From CAYTZO01 sp964442525 (GTDB taxonomy: Bacteria > Patescibacteriota > Microgenomatia > UBA10105 > UBA927), in contig CAYTZO010000009.1 in the NCBI GenBank assembly GCA_964442525.1, positions 1 to 27,525 of the forward strand: a stretch of 27,525 nucleotides of DNA. Reading direction: 5' to 3'. A model generated the notes under the pieces. That model worked only from the letters and a program-made list of their open reading frames with translations, was not told the origin of the DNA and did not search any database. Positions 13,241 to 19,792 of the stretch are shown one piece after another. Every line of letters begins with the position of its first letter. The stretch's first letter is position 1. The translations under genes and the position numbers were made by a program.

Positions 13241-14122
13241 ATGAAACGAGATCAAAAGATGCTTCTGCTTGGTGCAACCGGTCTTGTGGGGTCGCGGCTC
13301 GTTGAACTTTTAAAAGACCAGCCTCTTCTTGCTCCATCAAAAGAGGAGTTAGATATTACGAAAACGGATCAAGTGCGTTCCTATTTTCGCAAGTGGCGTC
13401 CTCGGGCGGTTATTCACTGCGCTGATTTTACTGACGTATCTCAGGCAGAACGGGAGCGGGGGGATACCAGTGGCCACTGTTGGAAGGTAGGAGTCGAGGG
13501 GACGAGAAATATCGTCGGCGCTGCAAAGCTGTGGGGTTCTTATGTTATCTTTTTTTCCACAGGGTCTGTTTTTGTGGGCGATGAAACCAAGCGGGGGCCG
13601 TTTAAAGAAACAGACAAACCCGGTCCGAAAACCCGCCTCTCATGGCATGCATATTGCAAGACGGTTGCGGAAAAACTCATTAGCTCCGACAGCGCGATTG
13701 TAAGAATTTCTCACCCTTTAAAAAAGAACACGGGAGGGGAGCGGTTAGATTATCTTCATCGGATGATAGAGCGTTACAAAAAGGGGAACCTTTATCCGTT
13801 GTTTACGGACCAGGCTTTTCCAGTTACTTGGATCGATGATCTTGTATCTGTTCTTACATCGCTTCTCGCAGAGAAGAGACGAGGCACATTCCATGTTGCG
13901 AGCCCTGATCTCGTTACTCCGTATGAACTTGTCCGCTATGCGCTGCAGAAATATTTAGAAACTCCGCTTCTTGAGACAACTACGTTTACCCGCTTTATTA
14001 AAAACCCTCCCTTGCCAAAGCACCGGTACAGCCAGTACAGTGCTCTTGATGTTCGTGGAACCGAGAAACAATTAGGTTTACACTTCGCGAAATGGCAGGA
14101 AATTGTCGATCGCGTTCTCTAG
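13241..14122 (+). CDS. RmlD-like NAD(P)-dependent sugar-nucleotide reductase (SDR), catalytic Lys not conserved
   Basis: A 293-residue RmlD-type extended SDR: GATGLVGSRL (11-20) is the cofactor loop, ELDITKTDQV the strand-3 region, VIHCADFTDV the region after strand 4, and FFSTGSVFVGD the catalytic Ser/Thr region (104-114). The expected YxxxK reads YCKTV at 138-142, so the position of the catalytic lysine is Val142; a lysine occurs two residues earlier. It therefore may have altered or no reductase activity, as for MAT2B-type relatives, or a shifted Lys could serve. VTWIDDLVSVL and FHVASPDLVTPYELV are typical of the family's C-terminal substrate domain. One base separates it from the next gene. 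Confidence 0.85.
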   Translation: MKRDQKMLLLGATGLVGSRLVELLKDQPLLAPSKEELDITKTDQVRSYFRKWRPRAVIHCADFTDVSQAERERGDTSGHCWKVGVEGTRNIVGAAKLWGSYVIFFSTGSVFVGDETKRGPFKETDKPGPKTRLSWHAYCKTVAEKLISSDSAIVRISHPLKKNTGGERLDYLHRMIERYKKGNLYPLFTDQAFPVTWIDDLVSVLTSLLAEKRRGTFHVASPDLVTPYELVRYALQKYLETPLLETTTFTRFIKNPPLPKHRYSQYSALDVRGTEKQLGLHFAKWQEIVDRVL

Positions 14123-14123
14123 T

Positions 14124-14858
14124 ATGAAACCTATTATGCTCGCCTCGATTATCCTTCCTACATATAACGAAGCAGGGAATATACAAGAACTTATTGAAGA
14201 AATTGACAGAACCGTTCGGTATCCAAAAGAGATTATCGTCGTGGATGATAATTCGCCCGACGGGACGAGCGGGAAGGTAGCTTCATACATGAAAAAAACC
14301 CATCGCGCCCATATCCGCCTAGAGACGCGAAAAACCAATCGGGGTCTTACGCCGAGTATCAGGCGTGGGATAGAGATCGCCAGAGGAGACGTCGTTGTCT
14401 GGATGGATGCTGATTTTTCTATGCCGCCGCGCGTTATTAACACCCTTGTTCATATGCTGGAACAGAGCTTTGACGTTGCGGTTGGGTCGCGATTCGTACC
14501 GGGGGGAGAGACAAAACACGCCAAAGGCGCGAAAGAGTCTCGTGCGGCAATAGTGCTGAGTGCATTATTCAATCGGATCGTGCCCATCCTTCTCGGACAA
14601 CAATTTCATGATTATACGAGCGGGTTTATCGCGGTTCGGCGAGAGGTTCTCAGAGTTATCCCTCTCCGCGGATTTTACGGTGAGTATTTTATCGACCTGA
14701 TAACACGCGCCTTTCGTCAGGGATTTCGCGTGGCCGAAGTACCGTATGTTTGTCTTCCGAGGAGAGCCGGAACTTCAAAGACCGATCTTTTGGCAGGGAG
14801 GCGCTATATTAGCGCCGTACTCCGATTGATGGTCGAGAAATATTTTCATCCAGTATGA
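14124..14858 (+). CDS. polyprenyl-phosphate sugar synthase-like GT2 (DPM1 type)
   Basis: A 244-residue GT-A enzyme. ASIILPTYNEAGNI (7-20), VVDDNSPDGT (39-48) and MDADFSMPP (94-102, DxD metal motif) are the classic DPM1 signature; VGSRFVPGG and a YTSGFIAVRRE segment (FxAxRR) follow. It lacks the extra C-terminal TM domain, so it resembles soluble/peripheral DPM1 proteins that glycosylate polyprenyl phosphate from a nucleotide sugar at the cytosolic membrane face. ATG 14124 is chosen because it lies 1 bp after the preceding stop. Its last codon overlaps the GNAT start as ATGA. It would supply the carrier-linked donor for the GT-C protein at 15462. Confidence 0.92.
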   Translation: MKPIMLASIILPTYNEAGNIQELIEEIDRTVRYPKEIIVVDDNSPDGTSGKVASYMKKTHRAHIRLETRKTNRGLTPSIRRGIEIARGDVVVWMDADFSMPPRVINTLVHMLEQSFDVAVGSRFVPGGETKHAKGAKESRAAIVLSALFNRIVPILLGQQFHDYTSGFIAVRREVLRVIPLRGFYGEYFIDLITRAFRQGFRVAEVPYVCLPRRAGTSKTDLLAGRRYISAVLRLMVEKYFHPV

Positions 14859-15442
14859 TTACAATCCGTCAAATGGAGACTACTGATATACCGGCGGTTA
14901 CTACCCTTCATCGCATATCTTTAGCGCAAACATTTTCTTCTAAAATGGGCCCAACGTACCTTCGGCTGCTTTATCGTTGTCTTCTGGGTCAATCAAAACT
15001 TCATATCGCGTTTGTCGCCGAAGAGCGAGGTACTATCGTTGGCGCAACTGTCGCGACAGAAGATTTTACTAAAACGCAGTCTCTTCTCGCAAAAAGACTT
15101 TTTTGGTTGAATTCTCCACTCATCTTTTGGTCTATGGTAAAGGGAAGATTGGGATTTGCAGAGCTCATAAACTATATACGGTTTGAGATAATACTGCGTT
15201 CTCGTTTTTTTAAGCCTCGCCCGACTATTCTCGCGCTCTTTGTGGATACTAGGTTCCGTCGGCACGGAGTAGCGAAGAATCTCGTCATGACGGTTATGAA
15301 AAAATTCATGCGTCAAGGACACGGTCGTCTTTATGTAGACACACTTAAGAGTAATGAGGCAGCGCAGCAATTTTACCGTGCGATGGGATTTACGGTTGAA
15401 GAGGGTGTGTTTGATTCTGTGATGCTCGCGCGGCGTCTGTAG
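14855..15442 (+). CDS. GNAT-family N-acetyltransferase
   Basis: A 195-residue protein. The N-terminal part MITIRQMETTDIPAV is the usual GNAT start, HIAFVAEERGTIVGATVAT forms the central strands, and LALFVDTRFRRHGVAKNLVM (about 129-148) is motif A with the RRHGVA acetyl-CoA loop; LYVDTLKSNEAAQQFYRAMGF (about 159-178) is motif B. There is an inserted hydrophobic stretch (FWLNSPLIFWSMVKG) that might contact a membrane-linked substrate. It overlaps the DPM1-like gene by 4 bp, so it likely acetylates a sugar in this pathway. The substrate is not visible. Confidence 0.88.
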   Translation: MITIRQMETTDIPAVTTLHRISLAQTFSSKMGPTYLRLLYRCLLGQSKLHIAFVAEERGTIVGATVATEDFTKTQSLLAKRLFWLNSPLIFWSMVKGRLGFAELINYIRFEIILRSRFFKPRPTILALFVDTRFRRHGVAKNLVMTVMKKFMRQGHGRLYVDTLKSNEAAQQFYRAMGFTVEEGVFDSVMLARRL

Positions 15443-15448
15443 AGACGA

Positions 15449-15454
15449 TACAAT
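15449..15454 (+). promoter_or_regulatory. -10 box of the 15462 gene
   Basis: TACAAT ends exactly 7 nt before ATG 15462, the same hexamer and spacing as for the 13241 gene. No convincing -35 is seen. The 19-bp gap to the upstream gene makes an internal operon promoter likely. Confidence 0.5.
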
Positions 15455-15461
15455 AAAGTAC

Positions 15462-16898
15462 ATGAAACGGGCAACTCAGCTTATACTTCTCGTTCTTCTT
15501 CTTTTTCTTCTGTACTGGCGGTTTCAGGTAAGCTTTACTCGTTTTTTTGACGTCGATGAGTTCACGTATACCCATTGGATAGCCCGCGCGGTTGCGGGAG
15601 AACGCCCGTACATCGATTTTTTCTTTTTGATACCGCCCGGATTCCTTTGGCTTATGTATCCGGTCGTTCGCCTCTTTTGGGGAAGCCCTGATATACTCAT
15701 CGTTTCAAGACTCATTATGTTTGGCATGTTTCTCATTCTTTTGGCGCTTCTCGGGAAGCTCTTTGCTAAGTTAAGGTCTCCCGCTTACGCCTTATTGCCC
15801 GTAGTAATATTGGCATTTTTGCCAATGCCGTACGACAAATTTCTGGAAATCCGTCCGGATAACCCAATGGCACTTTTTGTATTTGCCAGTCTTGTTTTTG
15901 CACTGGAGGAGCATTGGTTTTGGTCGGGAATCCTCTATGGCATATCGCTTCTTATTCTTCCGAAAACAATCCCGATGGTTCTGGTTGCGGGCATTATTTC
16001 TCTCTGGCAAAAAAAATTTACCTCGTTGGCGCTCGGCATAGTCCTGTCATTTCTGCCATTTATTCTCTGGACGGTCGCTACCGGCCAGGCAGGAGTCATC
16101 TGGTATTCCCTGACGAAACTTGCACTCGAGGCCAACGGGATCGGGAAGTACTACATTATGGAGCCGCATCTGTTTTTCTTTCCCAACAGCTCGTTTTACG
16201 GGGGATCGGGCATAACCGCCCCCCTTCTCATAAACCACGCGGTCTGGATTCTGGGTATATTCGTTGGTATTGTGAGGCTGTTTACTCCCTGGATTACGGC
16301 AAACGGAGACAGAAAACGGGTGATGGCAGAGCTTTTGGTTGCCGGGTCATTTTTTGCCATGGTCGCCTCCTACGTCCAGTTTTTTCCGCTCAAACACAGC
16401 CAGTATCTTATCCCGATCGCAGTATTCGTGAGTTTTTACGCCGCAGACGGGCTCATCTCCTTTTTTGCCTGGCTTGCCGGCCGCTTTGGAGAAGCGTCTG
16501 TCGTACCGGTTCTTGCCGTTTTTTTACTCATCATGGTCGCTACTACCATTTCGGTCAATAAAGGGAAGCTCCTCGTTCCTAACACAGCGCAGATAAACGA
16601 CTTTTCTAGGCTTCTCACTATAATTCCCCCGGATGCGCGGGTGTTTGATTTAGAAGGAAGGCTCATGTTTTGGAAACATTCGTACCCGATCTGCTGCCTG
16701 CCTATGGGGCAATTTTTGCCGCTTCTAAGCCAGCCGCCGCCGCCCATTGCCGGAGTCCTTGAGGCAGAGAGAACGCAGTATATTTTTCAGGGCGATACAG
16801 GCCGGCTCGCGTTCCTGTCGGCAAGTGACCTTGCCTACATTAAAACGTATTACCGGCCGGTAGCAGGATGGGGGGACCGTCTATGGCAACGGAAATGA
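15462..16898 (+). CDS. GT-C membrane glycosyltransferase (PMT/ArnT-like)
   Basis: A 478-residue multi-pass membrane protein. After the first helix (LILLVLLLFLLYW) comes FFDVDEFTYTHWI (28-40), the acidic DxDE motif of GT39/GT83-type polyprenyl-phosphate-sugar transferases, then GERPYIDFFFLIPPGFLWLMYP. About ten further helices and a short C-terminal soluble tail follow, ending AGWGDRLWQRK. It should act at the outer membrane face, moving a sugar from a lipid-phosphate donor onto a glycan. The stop TGA overlaps the methyltransferase ATG by 4 bp (16895-16898). The donor is probably made by the GT2 at 14124. Confidence 0.85.
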   Translation: MKRATQLILLVLLLFLLYWRFQVSFTRFFDVDEFTYTHWIARAVAGERPYIDFFFLIPPGFLWLMYPVVRLFWGSPDILIVSRLIMFGMFLILLALLGKLFAKLRSPAYALLPVVILAFLPMPYDKFLEIRPDNPMALFVFASLVFALEEHWFWSGILYGISLLILPKTIPMVLVAGIISLWQKKFTSLALGIVLSFLPFILWTVATGQAGVIWYSLTKLALEANGIGKYYIMEPHLFFFPNSSFYGGSGITAPLLINHAVWILGIFVGIVRLFTPWITANGDRKRVMAELLVAGSFFAMVASYVQFFPLKHSQYLIPIAVFVSFYAADGLISFFAWLAGRFGEASVVPVLAVFLLIMVATTISVNKGKLLVPNTAQINDFSRLLTIIPPDARVFDLEGRLMFWKHSYPICCLPMGQFLPLLSQPPPPIAGVLEAERTQYIFQGDTGRLAFLSASDLAYIKTYYRPVAGWGDRLWQRK

Positions 16899-17806
16899 GG
16901 CCGCGGTGCCTCGTCTGCGGGGGGAGCGCTCTCTCGCAGCTTTTTATGCGCGAGGACGGAAGAAGCGTACGCCTCTGCCAAACCTGCGGGCTTGGACAGG
17001 TCGTCCCCAGGCCAACTGCCCGTGAAGTAGCCCGACTTTACCGCGAAGACTCTGATCATTTTCGGCCGTATCTTGAGCAAATCGAGGTACACCGGTCTTA
17101 CTTTCGAAGAAAAATTCAGGACATTTTTTCTTTGCTGGTCGCTCGGCGCGACGAAAATTTTCTTGGAACCGCAATTCGCTTGCATCCTGCGAAAATTTTG
17201 TCGCACCTCGCTCCTTTTATTAACTCACCGCCCACGCTTCTTGATATCGGCTGCGCCATGGGAGTGCTTCTTGAAGAGGCCCAGAAGCAGGGGATAGAGG
17301 CGTATGGGGTAGATGTGAGCGCGGATGCTGCTGCCTACTGTCGAAAAAAGGGGCTGCGCGTTTCTCAAACCATCCCCCGCGCGCGCTTTGACGTCGTCAC
17401 GCTGTTTGAAGTGATTGAACATGAGGCGAATCCAATTGCACTGATGCGACGGGTATATAAACTGCTCAAAAACGGAGGAATTGCCCTTATTACTACTCCA
17501 AATCATGATACCTTCTGGCGGAAACTGATGGGAAAATGGTGGGTCGGGTACCGGCATCCGGAGCACCTGAACTTTTTCAACGAAACGTCGCTTAAGGAAC
17601 TTATGAAAAGAGCAGGATTTACAAAAATCGTCCTTAGGAAAGATACCCCCCGTCCCTTTCCTCTCTCGTTTCTTTTTACCCGAGGTGCTGATTATTTTCC
17701 CTGGGCCGCGTGGTTTCTTAAACCGATCGGCAATATGCTTAAACATACAAGCATTGTGAATCCCATTAACCCCTGGGGAGACCTTCTTGCTCTTGTGAGA
17801 AAATAA
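16895..17806 (+). CDS. zinc-ribbon class I SAM methyltransferase with an embedded repeat
   Basis: A 303-residue protein. CLVC (5-8) and CQTC (28-31) form a zinc-ribbon; LLDIGCAMG (115-123) is SAM motif I, YGVDVSADA motif II, and FDVVTLFEVIEHEANP then KNGGIALITTPN the later motifs. Such enzymes (often annotated as zinc-ribbon methyltransferases in sugar clusters) methylate glycan or sugar nucleotides. ATG 16895 is chosen because it gives the usual 4-bp overlap. Residues 85-104 are encoded by repeat A copy 3 and lie in the linker between the helix after VHRSYFRRK and SAM strand 1, where extra residues are likely tolerated. Residues around the repeat otherwise look intact. Confidence 0.9.
   Translation: MRPRCLVCGGSALSQLFMREDGRSVRLCQTCGLGQVVPRPTAREVARLYREDSDHFRPYLEQIEVHRSYFRRKIQDIFSLLVARRDENFLGTAIRLHPAKILSHLAPFINSPPTLLDIGCAMGVLLEEAQKQGIEAYGVDVSADAAAYCRKKGLRVSQTIPRARFDVVTLFEVIEHEANPIALMRRVYKLLKNGGIALITTPNHDTFWRKLMGKWWVGYRHPEHLNFFNETSLKELMKRAGFTKIVLRKDTPRPFPLSFLFTRGADYFPWAAWFLKPIGNMLKHTSIVNPINPWGDLLALVRK
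17148..17204 (+). repeat. Repeat A, copy 3 (57-bp hairpin in the methyltransferase gene)
   Basis: GCGAC-G-AAAATTTT at the left and AAAATTTT-GTCGC at the right pair as a hairpin, with a 43-base middle identical to copy 2. Translation in the host frame gives DENFLGTAIRLHPAKILS plus edge residues. I translated all six frames of this copy and found no stop codon in any. Confidence 0.92.
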
Positions 17807-17811
17807 CTGGT

Positions 17812-18138
17812 ATGTGGAATGTTAAATTTTATCGGACGAAGAGAGGTGACTATCCGGTTCAGAAATTTCTTGATGAGCAGGATACGCACACCAAAGCAAA
17901 AATTGGCCTTTCCATTCGCCTTCTCAAAAACGGCGGTCCGTTCTTAAAACCACCGTATATGAAAAAACTTCAAACGCATTTCTATGAGTTACGAATTTCC
18001 GCTTCTCCTCCTGTTCGTATTTTCTATACACTGCACCAGGGCGAGTATTATCTGTTACACGCATTCAAAAAGAAGACACAAAAGACTTCTTTAAGGGAAT
18101 TTTCTACCGCTCTTGACAGACTGAAAGAAATTATATAG
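17812..18138 (+). CDS. HigB/RelE-type toxin (phage Gp49-like family)
   Basis: A 108-residue protein with the family pattern WNVKFYRTKRGDYPVQKFLD at the N terminus, a helical IRLLKNGGPFLKPPYMKKL, then HFYELRISASPPVRIFYTLH (strands with the conserved Arg used for ribosome-dependent mRNA cutting) and LLHAFKKKTQKTS near the end. Known members are ribosome-dependent mRNA interferases. It starts 5 bp after the methyltransferase stop and is followed by an XRE antitoxin, in the HigBA order (toxin first). Its TAG stop is the beginning of the palindrome at the antitoxin start. Confidence 0.9.
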   Translation: MWNVKFYRTKRGDYPVQKFLDEQDTHTKAKIGLSIRLLKNGGPFLKPPYMKKLQTHFYELRISASPPVRIFYTLHQGEYYLLHAFKKKTQKTSLREFSTALDRLKEII

Positions 18139-18150
18139 CATATATGCTAT
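18135..18150. promoter_or_regulatory. Perfect palindrome overlapping the antitoxin start codon
   Basis: ATAGCATATATGCTAT is a perfect 16-bp palindrome. It contains the toxin's TAG stop and the first two bases of the antitoxin ATG. It could be a HigA operator or a hairpin that controls antitoxin translation; both are inferences. Confidence 0.5.
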
Positions 18151-18436
18151 GAAACAAAGGCACTCTTTAACGTTTGATGAGTGGGAAAAAGAAGCGTTAA
18201 AAGATCCCGTTCTCAAGAGAGAATATGAGCGGTTAGAGCCGGAGTTCGCGCCGATTATGGCGATCCTTGAGGCGCGCAAAAAGAAAGGAATGACTCAGGC
18301 TCGGCTTGCCAGAAAAATGAAAACGACGCAATCGGTGATTGCCCGTGTTGAGTCGGGGAGAGCCAATCCCACACTTTCGTTTCTCCTGCGGCTCGCCGAA
18401 GCTCTCGGCCGGCGACTCATCGTTCGCTTCGCCTAA
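18149..18436 (+). CDS. XRE-family HTH antitoxin (HigA-like)
   Basis: A 95-residue protein. The N-terminal half (KQRHSLTFDEWEKEALKDP, REYERLEPEF) is acidic/amphipathic and would bind the toxin. The HTH follows at about residues 45-90: GMTQARLARKMKTTQSVIARVESGRANPTLSFLLRLAEAL, an unmistakable XRE signature, ending GRRLIVRFA. It would neutralise the upstream HigB-like toxin and repress the pair. The start codon overlaps a 16-bp palindrome. The module lies between two glycan-synthesis blocks with no other defence genes near. Confidence 0.92.
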   Translation: MKQRHSLTFDEWEKEALKDPVLKREYERLEPEFAPIMAILEARKKKGMTQARLARKMKTTQSVIARVESGRANPTLSFLLRLAEALGRRLIVRFA

Positions 18437-18479
18437 ATCAAGAAAAGTTTAAAACTTCGAGCGGATATGGCGAGGGGAG

Positions 18480-18749
18480 TTATGCAAATCTTGATTCTTC
18501 GACATTGACGAATATACGGCCCACTTTTTCTGTAACTGTTTTGCCTGTTGGTGAACCATCGCGTGCAGTTACTCGTGCGGGTTTTTCTTGGACAATGTCC
18601 ATAACTGCCGTTCCTGATGGGGATATAGCCTGGATTTTTGCGGCCTTCGTATTTCTTTGGAAAAAAGAATGAAACAACGGCACCCTTTCACCGGTCATTG
18701 ACTCAATACTTTTCCCGCGCATCCCAGCTATTTGTTTTATGCTAAGCAT
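18480..18749 (-). CDS. small hypothetical protein
   Basis: An 89-residue polar protein from ATG 18749 (MLSIKQIAGMRGKS), with a frame that extends to TTG 18779 adding MTRRRSKLLS. TAAACT (18757-18762) ends 7 nt before the ATG, favouring the short form. Composition is Thr/Lys/Ala-rich with no TM segment or recognised motif. The DNA just upstream (TTGACAAGAA, AGTAAACT) resembles that upstream of the 5104-5379 gene, although the proteins themselves do not align obviously. It converges with the antitoxin gene and is divergent from the GT2 at 18812. Function unknown. Confidence 0.5.
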   Translation of the reverse strand: MLSIKQIAGMRGKSIESMTGERVPLFHSFFQRNTKAAKIQAISPSGTAVMDIVQEKPARVTARDGSPTGKTVTEKVGRIFVNVEESRFA

Positions 18750-18795
18750 AGAGAGGAGTTTACTTCTTCTTCTTGTCAAACCTACCCGGCCGAGA

Positions 18796-18801
18796 TAGGA
18801 T
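18796..18801 (+). promoter_or_regulatory. Candidate -10 box of the GT2 gene at 18812
   Basis: TAGGAT ends 10 nt before ATG 18812. The same hexamer is 8 nt before the GT2 gene at 7360. No clear -35. Confidence 0.35.
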
Positions 18802-18811
18802 GGAGCTTGAA

Positions 18812-19792
18812 ATGAAGCCGTACCTCTCTGTTATTATTCCTGCCTACAATGCGAGCGAACCCCTGGGCAGGCTCATCGCCTCACTTGGAAAATCCTCCTA
18901 CAAAAGCTTTGAGGTTATTGTTGGCGATGATGCATCACACGAACAATATTTAGTGGAGAAAAAGGTCAAGATCGTGCGGCTGACCCGAAATAAAGGCCCG
19001 GCCGCAGCAAGAAATGCGGCAGTGAAAAAGGCGGTTGGGCACGTTCTCGTTTTTCTTGATAGCGATGTCACGCTCTACCCCGATACCCTGGCGCGCATTG
19101 CGGAAAAATTCCATGCTGATGCCGACCTTACCGCCATAACGGGCGTGTGGGACAAGGACCAGCGGACAGAACATTTTTTTCCTCAATTTAAGGCCATGCG
19201 GGACTGGAGTTATTGGATCAATGAACGGGACCGGGACGGCTATTATTACCTGTTTAGTACAAGAATCGCCGCAATCAAGCGCGACGTATTCAACCGGCTT
19301 GGCGGATTCAACGAGAGCTTTCGGCAGATGGAAGACGTAGAGATTACCTATAGAATTGCCCGGCGCTATGCGATCATATTTGCTCCGGAGGTACGCGTAC
19401 ACCATGAATTTGAAGGGTTTTGGCCCGTGGCGAAAAAATATTTTTGGCGAAGCTTCTACTGGACGAGGCTCTACAAAGAGCGCCGGAAGTTTGACCCTGT
19501 GGCGACCACCATGTGGGAGACCATGGCTGCGATTTCGGGAGTCGGCGTGGTTGTAGCAATCGCAACGATCCCTCTTGTCCCAACCATAGGGACAGTTGTG
19601 ACGCTCGTGCTTTTGACGGTCCACGTGTTTCTTTTGAGAAAATTTTTATGGTTCGTGTACCGGGAAAAGGGGCTTGCTTTTGCCGTCAGGTCGTTGTTCA
19701 CAGGACTTGTTCTCTATTGTTTTATTCTTGCGGGCGGACTCTATTACACGGTAAAGGAGCGTACGGCACCGTACCATATACTAAAGGAATGA
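18812..19792 (+). CDS. GT2 family glycosyltransferase with C-terminal membrane segments
   Basis: A 326-residue enzyme: YLSVIIPAYNASEPLGRL (4-21), VGDDASHEQ (37-45), LTRNKGPAAARNAAV (57-71), FLDSDVTLYP (81-90, DxD metal motif), a NERDRDGYYY stretch, and LGGFNESFRQMEDVEITYRI with the acceptor-side ED pair. The last about 100 residues hold two to three hydrophobic helices (VVVAIATIPLVPTIGTVVTL, LFTGLVLYCFILAGGLYYT), anchoring it in the membrane. ATG 18812 is chosen because the upstream MELE extension lacks the usual start. Its stop overlaps the next ATG by 4 bp. It likely adds a sugar during repeat-unit assembly. Confidence 0.9.
   Translation: MKPYLSVIIPAYNASEPLGRLIASLGKSSYKSFEVIVGDDASHEQYLVEKKVKIVRLTRNKGPAAARNAAVKKAVGHVLVFLDSDVTLYPDTLARIAEKFHADADLTAITGVWDKDQRTEHFFPQFKAMRDWSYWINERDRDGYYYLFSTRIAAIKRDVFNRLGGFNESFRQMEDVEITYRIARRYAIIFAPEVRVHHEFEGFWPVAKKYFWRSFYWTRLYKERRKFDPVATTMWETMAAISGVGVVVAIATIPLVPTIGTVVTLVLLTVHVFLLRKFLWFVYREKGLAFAVRSLFTGLVLYCFILAGGLYYTVKERTAPYHILKE

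Noticed and set aside
14078..14443. Long antisense ORFs across the GT2 genes (also 22042-22350)
   Set aside because: They mirror the DDNSPDGT/LPTYNE codons of the sense genes; no independent motifs.
15792..16561. Long alternative-frame ORFs in the GT-C gene and others
   Set aside because: They are shadows of a clearly coding frame with membrane pattern and conserved motifs.
18445..18457. AAGTTTAAAACTT palindrome after the antitoxin gene as terminator
   Set aside because: Too AT-rich and without a following T tract; no stable stem.
18491..18512. GACATTGACGAA matches the end of repeat B
   Set aside because: Only 12 bases match and no second arm or core is present; likely chance.
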